DNA from: Desulfobacterales bacterium
Lineage (GTDB): Bacteria; Desulfobacterota; Desulfobacteria; Desulfobacterales; Desulfosalsimonadaceae
DNA length: 57,590 nucleotides
Direction: 5' to 3'
Assembly (NCBI GenBank): GCA_018335195.1
Contig: JAGXKN010000020.1
Location: forward strand, 1-57,590
The position numbers were made by a program, and so were the translations under genes. Of this stretch, positions 35,369-43,835 are shown piece by piece. The notes beneath the pieces are model-generated. The model saw only the letters and a list, made by a program, of their open reading frames with translations, searched no databases and had not been told where the DNA came from. The first letter of the stretch is position 1. Each line of letters begins with the position of its first letter.

Positions 35369-38300
35369 ATGGATACAGGCTCAAGAGTCGGCGCGTTTGC
35401 CGTAGACCACCCCCGGCTGATCGCCGCGGTCATCGTGGGCATTACACTTATCCTGGTCGTTCTGGCCGGCCTGCCCAGCCTCTGGCCCCACCGGTTTGCA
35501 CCGCTTCATTCACTGACCATTGACACGGACCCGGAAAACATGCTGCCCGAAGACGAGGCGGTCCGGGTTTTTCACGACCGCATGAAAGAGCTCATGTCGT
35601 TAAATGACATGATCGTGGTGGGCATCGTCAATGAAGCCGATAAACAACACGGCGTGTTTAACCCGGATTCTCTGGAAAAGATTTATGCCCTGACCCGGTT
35701 TGCCCGTGGGCTTCGCTGGCGGGATCCGGACAACCCGGCCCGGCGGCAGGGGGTGGTGGAACCCGACATGATCGTTCCGTCCATGATGGACAACGTGGAG
35801 TCCGGTGGCGCCGGAATGGTGCGTTTTGAGTGGCTGATGCCGCAGCCGCCCGAAACCGGTGAGCAGGCGCTTGAAGTCCGGCGCAAGGCCATGGACCTGC
35901 CGTTTTTAAACGGGACCCTGGTTTCAGAAGACGGCAAGGCAATTGCCCTGTATCTGCCGATTACGGCAAAGGATGTCAGCCACCGCATTTATACCGCCAT
36001 TGAACAGAAGATTGAAAATCCCGCCCGGCTGTTTGTCTCTGAAATCGGAAATTTCAATGACACCTTGAACCCGCTGGCAGCTGCGTCAAACGGGCAGGGT
36101 GACCGGCTGGTGCGCATGCTGTGGACAGAGCTGTCACCAAAGACGCAAAAGCAGCTGCTCGATGCCCACAAGCAGGGCGAACAATGGCAGCGCGCGATTT
36201 CCCAATACGAGTCCGCCGTGGAAAATAACCGCACCGCCCCGGAACTCAAAGAGCGGGTGCGGAGGATGTTAAAGTCGCGCAACGCGGCACTGGGCTCCTT
36301 TGTGGCCGATATTAACGCCTGGATGCAGGAGGCGGCCTCGGAGAAATGGATCAACCCGGACCCGGGGGTGAAAGAACGCCTGAACGAAGAGGGCCAAAAC
36401 CTGCTATCAGGCGGTTCCGGCACGCTTTCGACCCATCAGCAAAAGCGCTTGAAACGGCTCTGGCTGGAGGCCGCATTCGGCGGAAATATCACCGAAACCC
36501 GGGTGGCCTCTCTGCAGGGCGATGAGCAGTACCACGTCACCGGCCTGCCCGTGGCGGAAGACACCTTCGGCGTGCAGATGTTCAAGCAGATGGCCATTTC
36601 CGCGCCCCTGGCCATGGTGATCATTTTTCTGCTGCTCTGGTTTTTCTTCCGTTCGCCCCTGGTGATCCTGCCGGCCATGTTTGATGCGATGATTGCCAGT
36701 GCGGCGACCATGGCGCTGCTGGTAATCACCGGCAACACCGTGCACATCATGAGCTCCATGATTCCCATATTCATCGTCCCGATCGCTGTGCTGGACGATG
36801 TGCACGTGCTTTCCGAGTTCTTTGACCGCTACCAGGAAACCCGCGACCGCAAAAAAACCGTCAAACACCTGATGAGCGGGCTTTTCAAGCCCATGCTCTA
36901 TACCACGCTGACCACGGCCGTGGGGTTTGCCTCCCTGGCGCTTGCGCCCATTCCGCCGGTGCAGGTGTTCGGGCTGTTTGTGGCATTCGGCGTAATCGTG
37001 GCCTGGCTTTGCTCGATCCTGCTGGTGCCCGCCTTTATTACCGCGCTGCCCGACCGGGTGCTTGACAGGTTCGGGGCGCGCCATGTTCCGGGAGATTCCG
37101 AGACCGTGCAGCTGACCCTGCTGGGCCGGCTACTGCGGGCCACCGGCAGGTGGACATTCCGTTGGGCCAAGCCCATTATCGCGATCTCCGTGGTTGCCCT
37201 GGTGGTGGCCGGATATGGCATCAGCCTGATCCGGGTCAATGACAATCCCACCAAGTGGTTCGAACCCGCACACCCCATACGGATTGCAGACAGGGTGCTA
37301 AACGAACACTTTGGGGGCACCTACATGGCATACCTGGCCTTCCGGCCCGAGGACGCTCCCCGTATTCCGCCGCGGGAATTGGCAGAGAAACAGCCTGACC
37401 GCCAGGAGTCCCGGCAGGAAGCCGGGGTGACCGGACCCGCCCTTCCCGCCGGCATGGACGGCGCTTCCGCCGAAAACACAGAATCCGGCCCGGCGCTTCC
37501 GGGCGGGCTCGGCGGCAAGCCCGAGGCAGCAACGGAATCCGAATCCGCGGCACCGGCGGAAAGCCCGGAAAAACAGCAAAAAGCACAGATTTTCAAGGAT
37601 CCGGCCACGCTTCGCTGGATCGGGGCGCTGGAAAATTATATGCACAGCGAGCTGGGCGGCCTGGTGGGCAAATCCAACTCGGTAACCGATATCGTGGAGA
37701 CCGTCCACCGGGAGCTGATGGTCGGCGTGGAACGCGACGGCCGCGTGATTACCCGTAATGAGGCCATGCGGGTTCCGGACAGCCCAAACGCAGTGGCACA
37801 GACCCTGCTCCAGTTCCAGAACAGCCACCGGCCCCAGGACCTCTGGCATTTTGTCACGCCGGACTACCGCACGGGTGTGGTCTGGCTGCAGCTCACCAGC
37901 GGGGACAATCGGGATATGAGCGCCGTGGCCCGGGGGGTCAATGACTGGCTCAAATTCTGGGGCGCCGAACCTGCGGAAGCCAGGGCCATGGTGGCGCAAA
38001 ATCCCGAACGCTTTCGCGGCGTGCTCCGGTCCGTGGCCCGATATATCGAGCAAAGCGGCGGCGATGTGGCCGGCATTGATAACACGATCGCCCAATCCCC
38101 ATCAGAGGCGGTGACTCCGCTGAAAAAATCCATGGCGGACATGGCGCCGTCTTTCGAGCTGAAACACGATTGGTTCGGCCTGACCTATATCAACGTGGTG
38201 TGGCAGGAAAAGATGGTCACGGGCATGGTCAAGGCCCTGCTGGGCAGTTTTTTGGCCGTGTTTCTGATGATGACCCTGCTGTACCGGTCCGCGCTCTGGG

Positions 38301-38932
38301 GCCTGCTCTGCATGGCGCCGCTGACCGTGACCATCGCCATGATATACGGGTTGATCGGCTATATCGGCAAGGACTACGACATGCCGGTGGCCATACTCTC
38401 GGCATTAAGCCTCGGACTGGCGGTGGACTATGCCATTCACTTTTTGACCCGGAGCCGGATGATGTACGTGGACTACGGCTCCTGGGAAAAAACCGCGGGG
38501 CCGGTCTTTGGTGAGCCTGCACGCGCAATTGCCAGAAATGCCATCGTGGTGGGTATCGGATTTCTGCCGCTGCTGCTCGCACCCCTGGTGCCGTACCAGA
38601 CCGTGGGGATTTTTATCGCCGCCATCCTTCTACTGGCCGGCCTTAGCAGCATGCTGATCCTGCCGGGCGCCATGACGCTGCTGGAGGGCAAGCTGTTTCC
38701 GCGCACCCTGCGGGAGTGCACCATGTGCAACCGTACCACGTGCATCATCGTCATAATTGCTGCTGCGGCACTGATATATATCAACGTGCAGCAGTACCTC
38801 CAGTTGAAATGGACCGTATACACCTGGATCGCCCTGCCGATCATGGTCGTGCTTGCGGGCATTTGCGCTTGGCGGTCCAGGGGTGAAAAGACCGTAACCG
38901 AAAGTTTTGCTGAAAAAGAAGATCAATCCTGA
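35369..38932 (+). CDS. MMPL/RND-family transporter
   Basis: 1187 aa with two similar halves, each with an N-terminal helix, a large periplasmic loop and a helix bundle; the first SSD-like bundle is about 400-560, the second about 960-1110. The motifs AVLDDVHVLSEFFDRY and LGLAVDYAIHFLTR carry the buried Asp residues expected to relay protons. Hopanoid or lipid exporters such as HpnN share this form. The second periplasmic loop holds a low-complexity Pro/Ala/Glu insert (about 680-745) with GPALPAGM (689-696) and GPALPGGL (707-714), a motif repeated in the barrel protein encoded at 39834. Followed within 16 bp by a LolA-like gene. Confidence 0.92.
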   Translation: MDTGSRVGAFAVDHPRLIAAVIVGITLILVVLAGLPSLWPHRFAPLHSLTIDTDPENMLPEDEAVRVFHDRMKELMSLNDMIVVGIVNEADKQHGVFNPDSLEKIYALTRFARGLRWRDPDNPARRQGVVEPDMIVPSMMDNVESGGAGMVRFEWLMPQPPETGEQALEVRRKAMDLPFLNGTLVSEDGKAIALYLPITAKDVSHRIYTAIEQKIENPARLFVSEIGNFNDTLNPLAAASNGQGDRLVRMLWTELSPKTQKQLLDAHKQGEQWQRAISQYESAVENNRTAPELKERVRRMLKSRNAALGSFVADINAWMQEAASEKWINPDPGVKERLNEEGQNLLSGGSGTLSTHQQKRLKRLWLEAAFGGNITETRVASLQGDEQYHVTGLPVAEDTFGVQMFKQMAISAPLAMVIIFLLLWFFFRSPLVILPAMFDAMIASAATMALLVITGNTVHIMSSMIPIFIVPIAVLDDVHVLSEFFDRYQETRDRKKTVKHLMSGLFKPMLYTTLTTAVGFASLALAPIPPVQVFGLFVAFGVIVAWLCSILLVPAFITALPDRVLDRFGARHVPGDSETVQLTLLGRLLRATGRWTFRWAKPIIAISVVALVVAGYGISLIRVNDNPTKWFEPAHPIRIADRVLNEHFGGTYMAYLAFRPEDAPRIPPRELAEKQPDRQESRQEAGVTGPALPAGMDGASAENTESGPALPGGLGGKPEAATESESAAPAESPEKQQKAQIFKDPATLRWIGALENYMHSELGGLVGKSNSVTDIVETVHRELMVGVERDGRVITRNEAMRVPDSPNAVAQTLLQFQNSHRPQDLWHFVTPDYRTGVVWLQLTSGDNRDMSAVARGVNDWLKFWGAEPAEARAMVAQNPERFRGVLRSVARYIEQSGGDVAGIDNTIAQSPSEAVTPLKKSMADMAPSFELKHDWFGLTYINVVWQEKMVTGMVKALLGSFLAVFLMMTLLYRSALWGLLCMAPLTVTIAMIYGLIGYIGKDYDMPVAILSALSLGLAVDYAIHFLTRSRMMYVDYGSWEKTAGPVFGEPARAIARNAIVVGIGFLPLLLAPLVPYQTVGIFIAAILLLAGLSSMLILPGAMTLLEGKLFPRTLRECTMCNRTTCIIVIIAAAALIYINVQQYLQLKWTVYTWIALPIMVVLAGICAWRSRGEKTVTESFAEKEDQS

Positions 38933-38948
38933 AAGGAGTACAAGTCCC

Positions 38949-39815
38949 ATGAAATTTAAACTTTTACCGATCATCCTGGCTGCGGCGGGGCTGATCGCTG
39001 CCGCCGGCTGGCACATGGATGCCCGGGCCCAGGAAGATGGCGACAGTACGCCTTCCGTAGAGACAATCGTCGACCGCGCCAACCGGGCAGCCTATTACCA
39101 GGGTCAAGACGGCCGGGCGGACGTGCGAATGCGGATCATCGACGCCCAGGGCAGAGAGCGCAACCGGGAGCTGACAATACTGCGCCGGGACAACGCGCCG
39201 CCCGAAGATCACGCTGATCAATACGGCCAGGACGAATATACCGGGGATCAGCGGTTTTACGTGTATTTCAAGGCGCCTTCGGATGTGCGCAACACGGTGT
39301 TCATGGTCTGGAAGCACATGGATGCGGACCAGAACGACGACCGTTGGCTCTACTTGCCGGACCTGGACTTGGTCAAGCGGATTTCCGCCTCGGATAAGCG
39401 TACCAGCTTCGTGGGCTCGCATTTTTTCTACGAGGACATCTCCGGCAGAAATCCCAATCTGGACGAGCACGAGCTGGCCGAGGTAACGGACACGTACTTC
39501 ATTCTCGACAATACCCCGAAAAATCCGGATAACGTGGAATTCTCCCGCTACCGGATGTGGATTCACAAGGACACCTTCCTGCCGATCCAGATCGAGTACT
39601 ATGACAAGCGCGGAGAGGCCTATCGCAGGTACACGGTGGAAAACGTCTCCCGGCCGCAGGATTATATCACCGTGACAAAAGCAAAAATGGCGGATCTGCA
39701 AAGCGGCGGCCACACCATCGTTGAATACACGGATGTGGAATATGACGTGGGCCTGCCCAAGGACATTTTTGCCGAGCGCTATCTGCGCAAGCCGCCCATG
39801 GAATACATCAAGTAG
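38949..39815 (+). CDS. Outer membrane lipoprotein-sorting (LolA-like) periplasmic protein
   Basis: 288 aa from the ATG at 38949, with AAGGAG upstream; a longer frame from 38907 lacks a signal peptide. A Sec signal ends near ARAQ. The body matches the LolA-like PF17131 group: YVYFKAPSDVRNTVFMVW, DDRWLYLPDLDLVKRIS and GSHFFYEDISGRN. These proteins present a hydrophobic cup for lipids. Encoded between an RND transporter and an outer-membrane barrel, it is most likely the periplasmic lipid carrier of that export route. Confidence 0.9.
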   Translation: MKFKLLPIILAAAGLIAAAGWHMDARAQEDGDSTPSVETIVDRANRAAYYQGQDGRADVRMRIIDAQGRERNRELTILRRDNAPPEDHADQYGQDEYTGDQRFYVYFKAPSDVRNTVFMVWKHMDADQNDDRWLYLPDLDLVKRISASDKRTSFVGSHFFYEDISGRNPNLDEHELAEVTDTYFILDNTPKNPDNVEFSRYRMWIHKDTFLPIQIEYYDKRGEAYRRYTVENVSRPQDYITVTKAKMADLQSGGHTIVEYTDVEYDVGLPKDIFAERYLRKPPMEYIK

Positions 39816-39833
39816 AAAAACGGGGGAAGCGCA

Positions 39834-41345
39834 GTGTACACGGCATTCTACCGGTTCAGGAAGCCGATCCTCGCACTCGGCGTATTCGCCGTATGCGTGC
39901 TGGGCGCCGCTGTCTGCCCGGCCCAGGAGCCGGCGCTGCCTGCGGGGATGGAAACAGATAAAGAGCAGTCCTCCGGTGCGGGACCGGCCCTGCCATCGGG
40001 TTTGGGCGACAAGACGGAAAACCCGGCGTCTGAAGCACCCGGGCTGCCCTCCGGCCTGGGCGGCGGGCCTGAAGCCGCAAAACAACCCCCGTCAGACAAA
40101 ACCCGGAAATGGCAGATGCCCGAGGAGATCAATGGTTATGTGGAAGCCCGGGGCGGACTGCGCATTCATGATGATCCCGTGCACGATGACGTATCCCTGG
40201 CTGAGACCCGGCTCCAGCTTTCCTATGACAAAGCCGTTTCCGCCTATATCCCCCGGGGCCGTTTCCGGACCACTGCTGACCTGCTTTTTGACGCCACTGT
40301 CAGCGACCATGATAACGCGGACCTGGAAGAAGGCACCGGGTTTTTGGATCTGCGGGAGTTCTGGCTTTCCTTTACCCCGGTGGATTTTGTCGATATCCGG
40401 GCCGGCCGCCAGATCCTCACCTGGGGCACGGGCAACCTGGTGTTTTTAAATGATCTGTTTCCCAAGGATTACCAATCGTTTTTCCTGGGCCGGGACCTGG
40501 AATACCTCAAGGCGCCCGCAGATGCGGTCAAGGCCTCGATTTACGGCAATGTCGCAAACGTGGACATCGTATATACCCCCCGGTTTGATTCGGACCGGTT
40601 TCCGGACGGCTCCCGCCTGTCGTTTTACGATCCTTCCATTGGCGGCTGGCGCGGCGAGGACAATCCCATGGACACCCGGCGGCCTGATGACTGGTTTGCG
40701 GACGAGGAGGTCGCGGTACGCGTCTACCGCAACATCGGGGCCTACGAGTTGGCCGCATACGGGTATCACGGGTTCTGGAAGGGGCCTTCCGGGACCGACC
40801 CGGCTACCGGCGAGCGCATTTTCCCGGAGCTCGATGTGCTGGGTGCCAGTCTGCGGGGAATGCTGGGGCCGGGTATTGCCAATACCGAGTTTGCCTGGTA
40901 TCACAGCGAAGAAGACGAGGACGGCAGCGACCCGTTTGTGGAAAACAGCCAGATGCGCTATCTGGTCGGTTACGAGCAGGAGGTGGCAACAGACCGGACC
41001 CTGGGCGTGCAGTATTACGTGGAATACATGTTGGATTATGACGCCTATGAAGACAGCCTGGCGATTTTCCCTCCGGATTTTCCGAAAAAGGACCGGGCCC
41101 GCCAGTGGCTGACTCTGGATCTGACACAGGAGTTAATGGCGCAGAACCAGCTGCGCCTCAGCCTGTTTACCTTTTACTCGCTTTCGGCAAACGAGTTCTA
41201 TTTCCGGCCCAAGGCCGCTTATGACTATACAGACAACTGGAAGTTCCAGGCCGGTGCCAATATTTTCATGGGCGAGCGCACGGACTTTTTCGGAAGGTTT
41301 GAGGAAAGCAGCAACGTGTATGCGGCCGTGCGCTACGGCTTCTGA
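39834..41345 (+). CDS. Outer-membrane beta-barrel (DUF1302/alginate-export-like)
   Basis: 503 aa starting at GTG 39834 with GGGGGA upstream. A signal peptide ends at about AVCPAQ. The mature N-terminus (33-80) is a disordered linker with PALPAGM (33-39), PALPSGL (51-57) and PGLPSGL (69-75). From about residue 95 alternating strands form the barrel, ending in Phe (AAVRYGF), as barrel proteins recognised by BamA do. RND transporter, LolA-like carrier and barrel make a plausible trans-envelope lipid pathway. The PALPxGL motif shared with the RND loop suggests a common periplasmic partner. Confidence 0.85.
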   Translation: MYTAFYRFRKPILALGVFAVCVLGAAVCPAQEPALPAGMETDKEQSSGAGPALPSGLGDKTENPASEAPGLPSGLGGGPEAAKQPPSDKTRKWQMPEEINGYVEARGGLRIHDDPVHDDVSLAETRLQLSYDKAVSAYIPRGRFRTTADLLFDATVSDHDNADLEEGTGFLDLREFWLSFTPVDFVDIRAGRQILTWGTGNLVFLNDLFPKDYQSFFLGRDLEYLKAPADAVKASIYGNVANVDIVYTPRFDSDRFPDGSRLSFYDPSIGGWRGEDNPMDTRRPDDWFADEEVAVRVYRNIGAYELAAYGYHGFWKGPSGTDPATGERIFPELDVLGASLRGMLGPGIANTEFAWYHSEEDEDGSDPFVENSQMRYLVGYEQEVATDRTLGVQYYVEYMLDYDAYEDSLAIFPPDFPKKDRARQWLTLDLTQELMAQNQLRLSLFTFYSLSANEFYFRPKAAYDYTDNWKFQAGANIFMGERTDFFGRFEESSNVYAAVRYGF

Positions 41346-42479
41346 TTACAGGGGATAGCGCGCGATAAAAGTGGTGCCGTGATCCGTCGAGCTGGTAAAT
41401 TCGACGCGGCCGTTGAGATACCGATGGCTGAGCAGCTTCATGCTGTAAGTGCCAAGCCCGCGGCCCGGGCCCTTTGTGGAAAACGAGCGCTGGAAAATCT
41501 GGAGCTGGTTTTCCCTGGGGATCGGAGTGTGGTTGTGCACGCGGAATTCGGCGCGGTCGTTTTTGATTCCGCATGAAACCCGGACCTCCTGTTCGGGCCG
41601 GCTTGCCTCCAGTGCATTTATGACCATGTTTTCCAGCACCCGGCGCAGCAGTCCGCGGTCTGTTTTCACTGTCATTTCCGTATCCGGTGCATCCACTTGG
41701 ATCTCATGTTCGGAAAACCGGCCTCCCAGGGCTTGGGTCACCTCCAGGACAAGCGCATATCCGTCAAATTCGGCCTTCTTGAGCTCAAGTTCGTTGTTTT
41801 CAGCAGACAGCAGGGTTCTTTGGGATTGGAGCTCTTCAATTAATTGGCTGATGCCGGTTTGCAGGTGCTGCCGGTAATCTGCGGATTTGCTGGGGGCTGC
41901 ATCCGAATCGAGCATCCCGGCAAACATGCGGATGCTTTCAGCGGTATTCATGACATCATGGAAAAAAACGCGTTCCAGGGCTCTTCTGCGCTTTTCATGG
42001 CTGATGTCCTGGATGGCCACGATGCTGAAGCGCTCTTGCCCGATGGTAAGCGGCGTGCTTCGCACCAGCATTTCAATGGCCTCAAGCGTGTGCCTTCGCA
42101 GGATTCGGCATTCCCGGATATCCGGCCGGTTGTCCAGGGCCGAAAGCATGGTTCTGACCCCGCCGCATTGCGAACAAAACTCCGAGGTGCCGCAGCCGCC
42201 GGGATTTCTGCAGGCGTTTGTACAGTCCACGGCTTCGCCCGGCCGCAGCCCGTACAGGCGCCGGGGGTCATCCGCGCTCGCCAGAGCGGGAAAGCCGGAA
42301 TTGAAAAACACGATCTGCCTGTTTTGATTGACGATCAGGAAGATCTCCGAGACCGCGGTATCATAAAGCTGTCTGAGCGGGCCCAGGTATTCGTCGATTT
42401 TCTCTTTTTGCCGCAGGATCGTGTCTTTATCGCTTCTTTGAGCCGGGGCGTATTGCGTGGCCGGATTTTCACTCATCAT
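41346..42479 (-). CDS. PAS sensor histidine kinase with Cys cluster
   Basis: 377 aa from an ATG at 42479 (next ATG 42476). Soluble; no membrane helix. The PAS domain (about 38-160) contains five Cys, 86, 90, 96, 102 and 105, in the pattern CTNAC, GCG, CSQCGG, a possible metal or redox site. The phospho-accepting helix is FFHDVMNTAESI (H174). The ATPase domain has NMVINALEAS (N box) and FSTKGPGRGLGTYSMK; the usual DxGxG box is replaced by HNHTPIP, as in some CitA/DcuS-type kinases. Last gene of the minus-strand signalling cluster, 35 bp after the small membrane protein. Its partner may be the single-domain regulator encoded at 46323. Confidence 0.87.
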   Translation of the reverse strand: MMSENPATQYAPAQRSDKDTILRQKEKIDEYLGPLRQLYDTAVSEIFLIVNQNRQIVFFNSGFPALASADDPRRLYGLRPGEAVDCTNACRNPGGCGTSEFCSQCGGVRTMLSALDNRPDIRECRILRRHTLEAIEMLVRSTPLTIGQERFSIVAIQDISHEKRRRALERVFFHDVMNTAESIRMFAGMLDSDAAPSKSADYRQHLQTGISQLIEELQSQRTLLSAENNELELKKAEFDGYALVLEVTQALGGRFSEHEIQVDAPDTEMTVKTDRGLLRRVLENMVINALEASRPEQEVRVSCGIKNDRAEFRVHNHTPIPRENQLQIFQRSFSTKGPGRGLGTYSMKLLSHRYLNGRVEFTSSTDHGTTFIARYPL

Positions 42480-42514
42480 TGCAGGATCCTGAAAAATCGA
42501 TATATCGTTTTTGT

Positions 42515-42706
42515 TTATCTGGCGATCAGCGGAATCAGAAAGACAATGCAGGCGATCAGAAAAAACATGCTTCCCGCAAACGTTACCATGTCCCGGTTTT
42601 TCAGGCCTGCGGCAGCAAAAAAGAGCGCGCACACGATAAAAAGAATCCACCCGGTGATCTGGTAGCGCTCCTGCTTCTCTGCCTTTTGATCACGCTCTGG
42701 TTTCAT
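42515..42706 (-). CDS. Small two-helix membrane protein
   Basis: 63 aa. A charged N-terminus (KPERDQKAEKQERYQ) is followed by two membrane segments (about 18-36 and 41-61) separated by KNRDMVT. No family was recognised. It lies within the minus-strand cluster between the phosphatase-YkgJ gene (139 bp upstream) and the kinase gene (35 bp downstream). The 139-bp gap upstream is AT-rich and may hold an internal promoter. Confidence 0.65.
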   Translation of the reverse strand: MKPERDQKAEKQERYQITGWILFIVCALFFAAAGLKNRDMVTFAGSMFFLIACIVFLIPLIAR

Positions 42707-42845
42707 ACACGGTCATGGCATTGTTTACGGTTTGCTGCAAAGAAACGATGCACCGCTTTTAAAAATATATCGCAGCATCCTGAAGTTGTGTCAAGTTCGA
42801 AGCAGAGTTTAAAAGGCATGCCTGTACGGATTTGCCCCGGCCTGC

Positions 42846-43835
42846 TTAGCCGGAACCGAGCAGATGAAAGAAGCGCTGCACGAATTTTCCGGAAACCACG
42901 TCGCAAAGTTCAAATTCCGGTGGTTTTTCCCGGGTTTGCCTGCCCAGGAAAGCCCGCAGGATCTCTGAGGAGAGCGTGCGGAGTTCTTTTTCCAGATCAG
43001 CCGGAACCTGTTGATCCGCGCGGTCAAACACCCGGCACTGACCCGGTCTGAACTCATAGAGCTGGCACTGGCCTTCTTTGAGCAGCGGGCAGGCCGCGCC
43101 TTCTGGTTGCAGTGCGCAGTCGATGCACTCCCGGCGGAGCGCCCGGCTGAATTCCGTGTTCACGGCAAACTGCAGGTACGCGGCTTCCGCCAGAGACATC
43201 CGGACTGTGCCATAGCAGCATTGTGCGTGGTCTTTGCCGCATCTCGGCGTGCTTTCCTCCGGGATGTCGGCTTCAACCTGGTCCAGAAGGATTGCGGCCT
43301 GGTCCAGGTAAGGCCGCATGTCGACCTTGAACCCGGGGAGCAGGGAGGGCTCCGAGATCTGCAGGGGCGTTTCCTTTTTTTCGTACTGGTGCAAGAAGCG
43401 TTTCTGTGAGTGTTCCGTGGGTTGGGAGCGCAGCCCGCGCATTTTTCTGCTGGCGCTTTTTCGGTCCAGCCCCTTGCGCAGCAGGTAAGAGAAGATCACC
43501 GTGCCGGTCCTGCCGATGCCGTGCCGGCAGTGTACAAGCACTTTCTTGCCCAGGTAGATGGACTCGTCGAGCCAGTCCAGGGCTTTTTCCAGTTCGCCGA
43601 CATCCGGAAACCCTTCATCCATAATGGGCAGGAAGTAGACCTCAAAGCCCTTTTCCTCCTCGAACCGGGCCAGCTCCTCGATTTCCATGCACAGGTTCAT
43701 TATTGCCTTAATCCCCTGTTTTTTGATGCTGTCCAGCTCGGCATGGCTCATGGGGGCATGGCCCACAGCCAGCTGCGGGGTGACCCAGGTCAGGGGATAG
43801 ACCGGTTCTTTTTTATTCTTGAACAGGGAAAACAT
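42846..43835 (-). CDS. Dual-specificity phosphatase fused to YkgJ-type Cys-cluster domain
   Basis: 329 aa from an ATG at 43835. N-terminal cysteine phosphatase: P-loop HCRHGIGRTG (C103, R109) with candidate acid D73 in PIMDEGFPD. The C-terminal half (about 205-300) has about ten Cys in a YkgJ-like zinc/iron cluster arrangement: CGKDHAQCCYG, then CIDCALQ, CPLLKEGQCQLYEFRPGQCRVF, split here by eye; the C..LY..RP..CR ending is diagnostic. The start lies inside the end of the PEP-synthase-like gene (23-bp overlap), so translation is coupled. The fusion suggests metal- or redox-dependent dephosphorylation of a cluster component; that is inference. Confidence 0.85.
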   Translation of the reverse strand: MFSLFKNKKEPVYPLTWVTPQLAVGHAPMSHAELDSIKKQGIKAIMNLCMEIEELARFEEEKGFEVYFLPIMDEGFPDVGELEKALDWLDESIYLGKKVLVHCRHGIGRTGTVIFSYLLRKGLDRKSASRKMRGLRSQPTEHSQKRFLHQYEKKETPLQISEPSLLPGFKVDMRPYLDQAAILLDQVEADIPEESTPRCGKDHAQCCYGTVRMSLAEAAYLQFAVNTEFSRALRRECIDCALQPEGAACPLLKEGQCQLYEFRPGQCRVFDRADQQVPADLEKELRTLSSEILRAFLGRQTREKPPEFELCDVVSGKFVQRFFHLLGSG

